Of a DNA stretch of 64,000 bases, positions 51,949 to 59,994 are shown in pieces. Both the position numbers and the translations under genes were made by a program. Positions within the stretch are counted from its first letter, which is position 1, and every line of letters starts with the position of its first letter. The stretch lies in the NCBI GenBank assembly GCA_025210475.1, contig JAOARW010000003.1, positions 62,001 to 126,000 on the forward strand. Reading direction: 5' to 3'. The notes below the pieces were generated by a model. It saw nothing but the letters and a program-made list of their open reading frames with translations. It was not told the origin of the DNA and made no database searches. Source of the stretch: Carboxylicivirga sp. (lineage in GTDB: Bacteria > Bacteroidota > Bacteroidia > Bacteroidales > Marinilabiliaceae).

Positions 51949-54330
51949 TTAATCAGTTAATTGCTGATAATTCATCGAAAAATCTTCACCATAAAGTGCC
52001 GCATAATGTTTACAAAAGCGGTTGTATTCATCTTTAGCCATTCCATGCTTGCCGGCATTTGCCAACTCTTTGACCAGTACTTTTAAAGCAAATTCATTTA
52101 ACTGGTCAAATTGTAAGATGGTTTTAGCCAATTGGCAATTAATCTCCTTATTGGTATCCGATTTTACATCATCATAGATTGACATCAAAAGATCAATCAC
52201 TTCTTCTGTAACCTGGTTTTTATAAGGGTCGAGCCATTCGGCATGGGTATTCTGCAAAATGTTGCCCGGTTGCAGGAGTAACAAGAGGAACCTGACATCT
52301 TTTAAATTTAATGCTTTGTTCGCCAATTGCTCTTTTATTTGCAGTCGGTATTGCCCAAAAGTTTTAATATCTACAAATAAATCGTTGCTGACTTCAATCC
52401 TCCATTTCTTTTCATGATAAACGATGTCGATGCCATCAAATGCCTGCAGAATCTTTCGTAGTCGCTTCACATTGGTTCCTCGATTGTCCTTTGCTTTGTC
52501 AGCCGGAAAGCCCGGCCAGAAGGTTTCGGTAAATTGAGCAACCGGTACGCCTTGATCGTTTTTGATGGATGACAATAATAAATAGGTAAAAATCTGTTTT
52601 AGCAACGGAGAGAAGCCGGAGATGCTTTGCACCTTGCCATCCACAATCCATTGAAAGGTGCCAAAAATACGGAGGCCATTAGCAGGCAAAGCGATTTCTT
52701 CTTTCTCGACAGGAGATTCTGCCTGATTAATAGGAGTTGAAGGTATAGTTGTCGGCTTTCTTTTTCGAACCATCAATATAATAACACCAGTAGCAATTAC
52801 CAGAAGAATAAGCATTAAATACGCCACTTTGTAATTTCCTGTATCACTACTTTGCAGGTAGAGTTGTGTTATCTCCTGATCAGACAAACCTCTATTCCAT
52901 ATCTTCAAATCATCAATACTTCCATAAAATTGTTCGCTCCATACATTGTTACCAATTACCAGAGCATGATTATTGGGGTTAATCTCAGACGTCGCAATTT
53001 CATCGGCCATCTGCCCATTGATGAAGAAGCGAACGGTATAATCCGGGGAGAAAACAACCGCCAGATGTGTCCATTGCTTTGCCTGGATGGAATCGTTCAC
53101 AATGTGATCTTGTATGGTAGCCGTAGTAAAGTCGGGACTGGCATAGCGTAATTTAAATGAAAACGAAGAACCAAAACCAATGATACTCATGAATCTTTCA
53201 AAGCGATCGGGTTTTACCCAAACAGATATGCTGATGGGAGCGTTAAAATCCAGTGTGTTTTTTCGTCCATAGTCGATAAAAGAGTTAGTTTCCGAAAAGT
53301 GCAGAACAGTACCTCTTTGATCATCCTCAATAAATTCAGCACCCTTAATCAGGCTGCCACTCCAATTGGCTTCCAGCTTGTTCAGGAAGGCTCCGTCAAA
53401 AGTCAGGTCGTATACCAGATCATCTTCCGGCAGCATATCGTATGCATTGAATATCCGGTGTTCATCCGACATAAAGGTGTGGTGAATGACTTCTCCAGGA
53501 CTGATTTTGTAGCCATGTTTGTTTGGCTTGTAAACGGCGCTGTATTCAAACATGGGAAAAGAAAAACGGGCAGGAGAGATAACGCTTTTGGCATGGTTCC
53601 AGCTGATCTCATTTAAGCCGTAATTTTCGTAGACTACTTCGCCGGCAAAGTGTTTTATTTTATTTAACGAGTCGGCAACCGCATTCAATTGATCCAGAGA
53701 AAGGTATTTTGAATAAATAAAATTGGGGCGTTTACCAGTTGTGTTCCAGGCGTCAATACAGTCTTTTGTGTAATCATTTACCGATTGCTTTTCTGATGTG
53801 AATAGTACAAGTTTATCCAATGGATCCTTTGTAAAACGATCGTGATATTTAATGTTATTATTGATTTTTTTACTGCTTGTTTTGGTGATTTCATCTTCAA
53901 AAACCAAAAGCAGAGGACTTGTATGATTGTTGATTGATTGGCCCGGGATGGTGTCTGTTTGTCGAGTTAAGTGGTACCTTTCCAAAAGCAATTCCTGCAA
54001 TTTGTTTTGTATCGTATCTTGATCAACATCACCGGTAATAACAAGTATGTTAGGTGTGGAATCAGGTTGCTGGATCGATAATAAGTCCTTGCACCAATCT
54101 GTTAAAGTGTAATTGTTTAAAAGCGTATTGTTAACGATGTGGTTTTGTTGACTTTTCTTCAGATCTATAATTAAAGATTGAGTACCAGCTTTTAGACTTT
54201 GGGCGAAATTACTTAAATCAAGTTCACAGGAAAAGCTTTGTTCGCTGATGGGTTTCGTGTTATTCGACAGAAGATAAGTCGTATTTATTAAAAGGATAAA
54301 TAGGGATATATATAATTTTAGGTGCTGCAC
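51949..54330 (-). CDS. Membrane-spanning one-component regulator: LamG sensor, TM helix, winged-helix and BTAD output
   Basis: A 793-residue protein with an unusual order. A signal peptide is followed by an exported region of about 480 residues. Its first 300 residues are unassigned (NILVITGDVDQD faintly recalls M16 peptidases). Residues about 315-495 are a LamG/concanavalin-like domain (FDAPISISVWVKPDRF-like block, WTHLAVVFSPDYTVRFFINGQ, FYGSIDDLKIWNRGLSDQEI). One membrane helix lies at about 502-522. The cytoplasmic part begins with a winged-helix DNA-binding domain (about 545-640, VDGKVQSISGFSPLLKQIFTYLL, ...NVKRLRKIL). It ends in a helical BTAD-like domain. It would sense glycan outside and bind DNA inside without a phosphorelay. 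It is upstream of GH109 on the same strand. Confidence 0.8.
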   Translation of the reverse strand: MQHLKLYISLFILLINTTYLLSNNTKPISEQSFSCELDLSNFAQSLKAGTQSLIIDLKKSQQNHIVNNTLLNNYTLTDWCKDLLSIQQPDSTPNILVITGDVDQDTIQNKLQELLLERYHLTRQTDTIPGQSINNHTSPLLLVFEDEITKTSSKKINNNIKYHDRFTKDPLDKLVLFTSEKQSVNDYTKDCIDAWNTTGKRPNFIYSKYLSLDQLNAVADSLNKIKHFAGEVVYENYGLNEISWNHAKSVISPARFSFPMFEYSAVYKPNKHGYKISPGEVIHHTFMSDEHRIFNAYDMLPEDDLVYDLTFDGAFLNKLEANWSGSLIKGAEFIEDDQRGTVLHFSETNSFIDYGRKNTLDFNAPISISVWVKPDRFERFMSIIGFGSSFSFKLRYASPDFTTATIQDHIVNDSIQAKQWTHLAVVFSPDYTVRFFINGQMADEIATSEINPNNHALVIGNNVWSEQFYGSIDDLKIWNRGLSDQEITQLYLQSSDTGNYKVAYLMLILLVIATGVIILMVRKRKPTTIPSTPINQAESPVEKEEIALPANGLRIFGTFQWIVDGKVQSISGFSPLLKQIFTYLLLSSIKNDQGVPVAQFTETFWPGFPADKAKDNRGTNVKRLRKILQAFDGIDIVYHEKKWRIEVSNDLFVDIKTFGQYRLQIKEQLANKALNLKDVRFLLLLLQPGNILQNTHAEWLDPYKNQVTEEVIDLLMSIYDDVKSDTNKEINCQLAKTILQFDQLNEFALKVLVKELANAGKHGMAKDEYNRFCKHYAALYGEDFSMNYQQLTD

Positions 54331-54380
54331 TCTTAATCATTTTCTGTGTAAGGGCTATAAAGATAAAGATTACTAAATAA

Positions 54381-54417
54381 CAAACCCGCTAAAGAAGCAA
54401 CTCTTATAGCGGGTTTG
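54381..54417 (-). terminator. Rho-independent terminator after galM
   Basis: Perfect 11-bp arms CAAACCCGCTA/TAGCGGGTTTG are followed on the minus strand by TTATTTAG. It separates galM from the downstream regulator gene, so the latter has its own promoter. Confidence 0.8.
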
Positions 54418-54440
54418 TATTATTCTGTAATTAATATTGT

Positions 54441-55499
54441 CTATTGTTCTGCCAGTCCGAACTTATAAACCGTTGTCTGACGGTAAGTTTCACCGGGTAA
54501 TAGTTCTGCACTAGGAAATTCTGGTTTATTAGGGCTGTCGGGATATTTTTGGGCTTCGAAGCAGATGCCGTAGTTTTCCTTAAATGGAATATCATCTCTT
54601 TCAAAACGTCCGTCAAGGTAATTACCGGTATAAACCTGGAAACCGGGTTCAGTTGTATAAAATTCAAGAGAGCGACCGGTACTGCTATCCACCAATCGAG
54701 CCCCCATATTTAAATCACCTTCGAAACCATTTATCACAAAATTATGATCGTAACCTTTTCCATCTACATCAGCTATTCGTTCGCCAATTAATCGAGGCAA
54801 TAAAAAGTCAACAGGAGAGTCATTCACGGCTACGATCTCACCAGTTGGAATGTCGTACTCATCCTTGGGAGTGAATTTATCTGCATACAATACCATTAAA
54901 TGATTAAGCACATCGTGCTGCATGCTTGATAAATTAAAGTAACTGTGGTTGGTTAGGTTGACAATGGTTTTTTTATCGGTTGTGGCTTCATAATCAATAA
55001 CCAATTCATTATCGAAAGTAAGGGTGTAGGTCATCTTAATTTTAAGGTTACCCGGATAACCTTCCTCCATATCCTTCGATTCGAGCGTCAGAATCACACC
55101 GGTTCGTTTAGGCTCTTTGAAGGTTTCCATTTCCCAAATCTTTTGATGAAAACCGCCCGGTCCACCGTGCAAAGCATTCGGACCATTGTTGCAATTAAGT
55201 TGGTAGTCTGTACCGTCAATACTGAATTTACCATGTTCGATACGGTTGGCATAACGCCCCACAGCGGTTCCAAAATAAGGGCAATTGTTTTTGTAGTCTT
55301 CCGTTAAATAGTCCTCAACGTCATTAAAACCCAATGCAATCTCGGCGAAATTACCTCTTCGATCGGGTGTTTTAATGCTCATTATGATGCCACCATAGTT
55401 GGTGACTGTTACCTGAGTGTGCTTGCGATTTTGCAGCGTAACTGTTCTTACTTCCGCATTTAAAGCGGGAATAAACTGTTTTTTCTCGTTAATTATCAT
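54441..55499 (-). CDS. galM: Aldose 1-epimerase (mutarotase)
   Basis: A 352-residue cytoplasmic enzyme interconverting alpha and beta aldose anomers, typically galactose. Motifs are VTNYGGIIMSIKTPDRRG, the substrate block GTAVGRYANRIEHGKF, NNGPNALHGGPGGFHQKIWE with the conserved His, LTNHSYFNLSS with the catalytic His, and a C-terminal GICFEAQKYPDSPN with the catalytic Glu. The start at 55499 (ATG) is preferred to a TTG nine bases upstream. It is separated from the regulator by a terminator but belongs to the same glycan neighbourhood as the GH109 gene. Confidence 0.95.
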   Translation of the reverse strand: MIINEKKQFIPALNAEVRTVTLQNRKHTQVTVTNYGGIIMSIKTPDRRGNFAEIALGFNDVEDYLTEDYKNNCPYFGTAVGRYANRIEHGKFSIDGTDYQLNCNNGPNALHGGPGGFHQKIWEMETFKEPKRTGVILTLESKDMEEGYPGNLKIKMTYTLTFDNELVIDYEATTDKKTIVNLTNHSYFNLSSMQHDVLNHLMVLYADKFTPKDEYDIPTGEIVAVNDSPVDFLLPRLIGERIADVDGKGYDHNFVINGFEGDLNMGARLVDSSTGRSLEFYTTEPGFQVYTGNYLDGRFERDDIPFKENYGICFEAQKYPDSPNKPEFPSAELLPGETYRQTTVYKFGLAEQ

Positions 55500-55721
55500 A
55501 GTGGTCAATGAAGATTATCTATTACAAAAGTAAGAAAAAAGTTGGTTGTAATATTTGATTCAAACGCCAAGTTTGGCTTCATTTCGTAATAATTTTAGTC
55601 AAATGTGCCCTTGCTTCAAAAATTAACAGGCTCATAATTGATTATTGATATAAGTTTAATCATTATGTGCACAATCACTAAATATTCATTGAAATTATAT
55701 TTGATTTCTTGTATTTGCTCT

Positions 55722-55872
55722 TGAAAAAATAGTAGTTTTATACCTGAAAGCGTTGGTAAGGCTTTCGTTTCTACTGACTACTTTTATCCGAAAGGATAGT
55801 TTATTATAAGCGCAGGTAGTTTTTTGGTTTTAGAGAGAAGAGCTTATTCTAAGGAGTAAGCTCTTTGTTTTG
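55722..55872 (+). ncRNA. Candidate structured RNA or leader element upstream of purL
   Basis: An about 150-base intergenic segment with organised inverted repeats. P1 TACCTG/CAGGTA (55741-55746 with 55813-55818) closes a junction holding P2 GAAAGC/GCTTTC and P3 TATCC-GAAA-GGATA (a GNRA tetraloop). Alternative pairs are possible: ACTACT (55777-55782) can pair with AGTAGT (55731-55736) or with GGTAGT (55815-55820), a switch-like arrangement. A strong terminator (GAGCTTATTC/GAGTAAGCTC, loop TAAG, then TTTGTTTT) ends it at about 55870. A promoter-like TGTATTTGC lies at 55709-55717. It may be a free-standing sRNA or a riboswitch/attenuator for purL. No known class was recognised. The rest of 55500-55981 shows no gene. 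Confidence 0.55.
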
Positions 55873-55939
55873 TCAATAAAATGTTCAAAAGTTCATCAAT
55901 AATCATACTTTATCTACATAAAAACTACTGAACTATTAT

Positions 55940-55948
55940 TAAATTTGC
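55940..55948 (+). promoter_or_regulatory. Candidate -7 promoter element of purL
   Basis: TAAATTTGC matches TAnnTTTGC and lies 33 bases before the purL start. The upstream TTTG element is weak (TTTA near 55909). If real, purL can be transcribed independently of the preceding RNA element. Confidence 0.45.
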
Positions 55949-55981
55949 AGCTCAATAAAAACAAATTCAAAACATTCATTC

Positions 55982-58900
55982 ATGGTTCTGTTTTTTAAGG
56001 GAAACACAAAGCAGATAATTGCGGTAGGTACGCAAGCCAATCTCTCGGCTGATAATATTAGTAAGTTAGAGTGGCTATTTAGTGGGGCAAAGCTTTCTGA
56101 AAGTAAAACTTTAGAAGGCTTTTTTGTTGGTCCACGTAAGGAAATGATTACTCCCTGGAGTACCAATGCTGTTGAAATCACCCAAAATATGGGAATCGAT
56201 GGTATTTTGCGTATCGAGGAGTTTTTTGAAGTCGATTCTGATAAAGCAGAATTTGATCCAATGCTTCAGGCAATGTATGAAGGTTTGGAAGATGGTATTT
56301 TTACCATTGATAAAGAGCCTGATCCGATTGTGCACATTGAAGATATTGCAGCATACAATGTTCAGGAAGGCCTGGCCTTGAGTGAAGAGGAAATAAACTA
56401 TTTAAATGAGCTCAGTGAGCGTCTGGGGCGTAAATTAACCGATAGTGAGGTGTTTGGATTCTCACAGGTTAACTCGGAGCACTGTCGTCACAAAATTTTC
56501 AATGGCATCTTTATCATTGATGGTGAGGAAAAAGAAAGCTCATTGTTTAAATTAATAAAGCGCACATCTGAAACAAATCCTAATTACATTGTTTCGGCTT
56601 ATAAAGATAATGTAGCCTTTGTGGAAGGTCCGAAAGCCATGCAGTTTGCCCCGGGCCGTCAGGATACAGCGGATTTCTTCGAAACTAAAGAAATAGATAC
56701 GGTTCTATCCTTAAAAGCAGAAACGCATAACTTCCCTACAACGGTAGAGCCATTTAATGGTGCTGCAACGGGTAGTGGTGGAGAAATTCGCGACCGTTTG
56801 GCTGGTGGACAAGGTTCATTGCCATTGGCCGGTACTGCCGTATACATGACATCCTATTCGCGCTCGGAAGAAGGTCGTGCCTGGGAAAAAGATACGCCTG
56901 CCCGTAACTGGTTATATCAAACACCGGAAGAGATCTTAATTAAAGCTTCAAACGGAGCTTCGGATTTTGGTAATAAATTTGGTCAGCCAATGATTTGCGG
57001 TTCGGTGTTGACATTTGAACACTTTGAAAATCAGAAGAAATTTGCCTTTGACAAAGTAATTATGTTGGCTGGTGGCATTGGTTTTGGTCGTAAAGAGCAT
57101 GCTATTAAAGCCGATCCTGAAAAAGGTGATAAAGTGGTGATTTTGGGAGGTGACAACTACCGCATTGGAATGGGTGGTGGAGCTGTTTCTTCGGTAGCAA
57201 CTGGTGAGTATGATAACTCAATTGAGTTGAATGCTGTTCAGCGCTCCAACCCGGAAATGCAGAAGCGCGCCATGAATGCCATTCGTGCCTTGGCCGAGTC
57301 GGATGAGAATCCGATTGTGTCGATCCATGATCATGGCGCAGGTGGACACCTAAACTGTTTGTCGGAATTAGTAGAGACAACAGGAGGAACCATTCACTTA
57401 GATAAGTTACCTGTTGGTGATCCAACTCTTTCTTCAAAAGAAATAGCCGGTAATGAGTCGCAGGAGCGCATGGGATTGGTGTTGAAAGATAAAGATATTG
57501 AGAACTTAAAGAATATTTCAGCTCGTGAGCGTGCTCCTTTCTACGAAGTGGGCGAAACAACAGGCGATATGCACTTTAAGTTTGAAGATGATAAAGGCAA
57601 TGCGCCAATTGATTGGAAGTTGGCTGATATGTTTGGTAATCCGCCAAAAACCATCATGAAAGATGAAACGGCCGATGAAAAATTTGCCGCAGTTGAATAT
57701 GAAACAACGGCCATTGAGCAATACATCAGCGATGTGTTGCAACTGGAAGCGGTTGCTTGTAAGGACTGGTTAACCAATAAGGTAGACCGTTCGGTAACCG
57801 GTAAAGTAGCCAAGCAGCAGTGTGCCGGTGAATTGCAGTTGCCATTGAATAACCTTGGAGCCTGTGCCATTGACTACAAAGGAGAAAAAGGTATTGCGAC
57901 GTCTATTGGTCATGCACCAGCGATTGGATTGGTTGATCCGGCTGCAGGAGCAGTAGTTTCTGTTGCAGAGGCATTAACTAACCTGGTTTGGGCACCATTA
58001 ACACATGGTTTAAAAGGTGTATCGTTAAGTGCCAACTGGATGTGGCCTTGTAAAAATCAAGGTGAGGACAGTCGTTTATACCGTGCTGTTGAGGCAGTGA
58101 GTGACTTTAGCTGCGAGCTGGGCATCAATATTCCAACTGGTAAAGACTCCTTATCGATGACGCAGAAGTACAAGGATGGTGATTTGGTTTACAGTCCTGG
58201 TACGGTAATTATTTCGGGAGCCGGTGAAGTTAGTGATATCAAAAATATCGTGGAGCCTGTATTGGTGAAAGATACCGAGACGCATCTGTTACACATCGAC
58301 TTATCGTTTGATAGCCTGAAGTTAGGTGGAAGCTCGTTTGCCCAGGTGGTGAATAAGCTGGGTGCCGAAGCGCCGACTGTTACTGATGTGGACTACTTTA
58401 AGGATGGTTTTAACACCATTCAGGAGTTGATTAATAAAGGTCTTGTGTTGGCGGGGCATGATGTTTCTGCAGGTGGTTTGGTAACTGCTTTGTTAGAGAT
58501 GAACTTTGCCAATACTTCGTTTGGAGCTAAAGTAAGCCTAAGTGATTATGAAGAGAATGATTTAATTAAGTTACTGTTCTCTGAGAATCCTGGTGTGGTA
58601 ATTCAGGTGAAAGATTTAGCTGCTGTTTCAGCAATTTTGGAGGCTAATGGTATTCAGTTTATGGAGCTAGGGCAGCCGGTTGAAGCACGTGAGTTAGTGA
58701 TTGAAAACAACGGACAGGTATTAAACCTGGATATCGATAAGTACCGTAACGCCTGGTACAAAACATCTTATTTATTGGACCGCAAGCAAAGTGGCGAGAA
58801 ATTAGCCAAAGAGCGTTTCGACAATTATGCCAACCATGCTTTGGACTATAACTTCCCAACAGCATTCACCGGTCAGTTAGATCAGTGGAACCTGGCATTG

Positions 58901-59671
58901 GATCGTAAAGAGTGTACCGGCATTAAAGCTGCTATCATCCGCGAAAAAGGGGTGAACGGTGATCGTGAGATGGCCTATAGCATGTTCCTGGCCGGTATGG
59001 ATGTGAAAGACGTTCATATGACGGACCTGATTAATGGTCGCGAGACGCTGGAAGATGTGAACATGATTGTATTTGTTGGTGGTTTCTCCAACAGTGATGT
59101 GCTTGGTTCGGCCAAAGGTTGGGCAGGCGCTTTCCTATACAATCCACAGGCCAAAAAGGCATTGGATAACTTCTATGCCCGTCCTGATACATTGAGTTTA
59201 GGTATCTGTAATGGTTGTCAGTTAATGGTTGAGCTTGGTTTGGTTTATCCTGATCATGCTGAAAAGCCAAAGATGCTGCACAACGAATCGCACAAGTTCG
59301 AATCGATCTTCCTGAACATGGAGATAGCCAAGAATGATTCGGTAATGTTAAGCTCTTTGTCCGGAACCAAGTTAGGTGTTTGGGTTGCTCATGGCGAAGG
59401 AAAATACCAATTGCCATATACCGAGGATCAATATAATATTGTAGGTAAATATGCCCAGGAAACGTATCCGGCTAATCCTAATGGTAGTGACTACAATGCC
59501 GCAGCGATCTGTTCAAACGATGGTCGTCATTTAGCGATGATGCCTCACCTGGAGCGTGCCATTTTCCCATGGCAGTGGGGTTATTACCCGGCTGAGCGCA
59601 AAGGAGATCAGGTATCGCCATGGATTGAGGCTTTTGTAAATGCACGTAAGTGGATTGCAGCTCAGAAATAG
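55982..59671 (+). CDS. purL: Phosphoribosylformylglycinamidine synthase, large single-chain form
   Basis: A 1229-residue cytoplasmic enzyme of purine synthesis converting FGAR, glutamine and ATP to FGAM. The N-terminal and AIR-synthase-like domains carry FSQVNSEHCRHKIF, LSLKAETHNFPTTVEPFNGAATG, GGQGSLPLAGTAVY and VSIHDHGAGGHLN. The C-terminal glutaminase has Cys1076 in LGICNGCQLM and His1189/Glu1191 in MPHLERA. This is the long (Proteobacteria-like) form with its own glutaminase, not the PurS/PurQ/PurL split type. It is preceded by the structured RNA candidate and followed by a strong terminator. Confidence 0.97.
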   Translation: MVLFFKGNTKQIIAVGTQANLSADNISKLEWLFSGAKLSESKTLEGFFVGPRKEMITPWSTNAVEITQNMGIDGILRIEEFFEVDSDKAEFDPMLQAMYEGLEDGIFTIDKEPDPIVHIEDIAAYNVQEGLALSEEEINYLNELSERLGRKLTDSEVFGFSQVNSEHCRHKIFNGIFIIDGEEKESSLFKLIKRTSETNPNYIVSAYKDNVAFVEGPKAMQFAPGRQDTADFFETKEIDTVLSLKAETHNFPTTVEPFNGAATGSGGEIRDRLAGGQGSLPLAGTAVYMTSYSRSEEGRAWEKDTPARNWLYQTPEEILIKASNGASDFGNKFGQPMICGSVLTFEHFENQKKFAFDKVIMLAGGIGFGRKEHAIKADPEKGDKVVILGGDNYRIGMGGGAVSSVATGEYDNSIELNAVQRSNPEMQKRAMNAIRALAESDENPIVSIHDHGAGGHLNCLSELVETTGGTIHLDKLPVGDPTLSSKEIAGNESQERMGLVLKDKDIENLKNISARERAPFYEVGETTGDMHFKFEDDKGNAPIDWKLADMFGNPPKTIMKDETADEKFAAVEYETTAIEQYISDVLQLEAVACKDWLTNKVDRSVTGKVAKQQCAGELQLPLNNLGACAIDYKGEKGIATSIGHAPAIGLVDPAAGAVVSVAEALTNLVWAPLTHGLKGVSLSANWMWPCKNQGEDSRLYRAVEAVSDFSCELGINIPTGKDSLSMTQKYKDGDLVYSPGTVIISGAGEVSDIKNIVEPVLVKDTETHLLHIDLSFDSLKLGGSSFAQVVNKLGAEAPTVTDVDYFKDGFNTIQELINKGLVLAGHDVSAGGLVTALLEMNFANTSFGAKVSLSDYEENDLIKLLFSENPGVVIQVKDLAAVSAILEANGIQFMELGQPVEARELVIENNGQVLNLDIDKYRNAWYKTSYLLDRKQSGEKLAKERFDNYANHALDYNFPTAFTGQLDQWNLALDRKECTGIKAAIIREKGVNGDREMAYSMFLAGMDVKDVHMTDLINGRETLEDVNMIVFVGGFSNSDVLGSAKGWAGAFLYNPQAKKALDNFYARPDTLSLGICNGCQLMVELGLVYPDHAEKPKMLHNESHKFESIFLNMEIAKNDSVMLSSLSGTKLGVWVAHGEGKYQLPYTEDQYNIVGKYAQETYPANPNGSDYNAAAICSNDGRHLAMMPHLERAIFPWQWGYYPAERKGDQVSPWIEAFVNARKWIAAQK

Positions 59672-59709
59672 TGAAGTGATTTAGGAGTATAGAATATAGT
59701 AATATAGTT

Positions 59710-59746
59710 AACCGGTCAGGATTTTAAATTCTGACCGGTTTTTTAT
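59710..59746 (+). terminator. Rho-independent terminator after purL
   Basis: Perfect arms AACCGGTCAG/CTGACCGGTT enclose an AT-rich loop and are followed by a T-run. The remaining 59747-59994 carries the helicase promoter and no supported gene. Confidence 0.9.
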
Positions 59747-59929
59747 TGATGGCAATAGAACTTCTTATAAAAACAGACTGATTTTACTTGTTTCAGTCCA
59801 ACAGAAACCAGAATGCCATAGGATAGATGTCTGCAATTTTGATAGGCCAAAGCGAAATCCTTATCCTGAAATTTTTCTTGTTGACTATCAGCGATATCAA
59901 AAATAACGCGACAAATACCAAAGTTTAAA

Positions 59930-59963
59930 TTGCTGTCTTTTGCCCGAGTGTTTGTATTTTTGC
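59930..59963 (+). promoter_or_regulatory. Bacteroidota-type promoter of the SNF2 helicase gene
   Basis: TTG at 59930-59932, 22 bases, then TATTTTTGC at 59955-59963, a full match to TAnnTTTGC. The start codon is 31 bases further on. Confidence 0.6.
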
Positions 59964-59994
59964 GGATTAGCACTTTTCAAATTGAAGATAGAAT

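Noticed and set aside
55741-55830. Guanine/adenine riboswitch before purL
   Set aside because: TTTCTAC and GACTAC look familiar, but their order and spacing do not fit the purine aptamer, whose J2/3 and J3/1 must flank P3; the fold seen is different.
59743-59973. Minus-strand frame of 76 codons between purL and the helicase gene
   Set aside because: It overlaps the purL terminator and the helicase promoter, has no recognisable motif and no start context.
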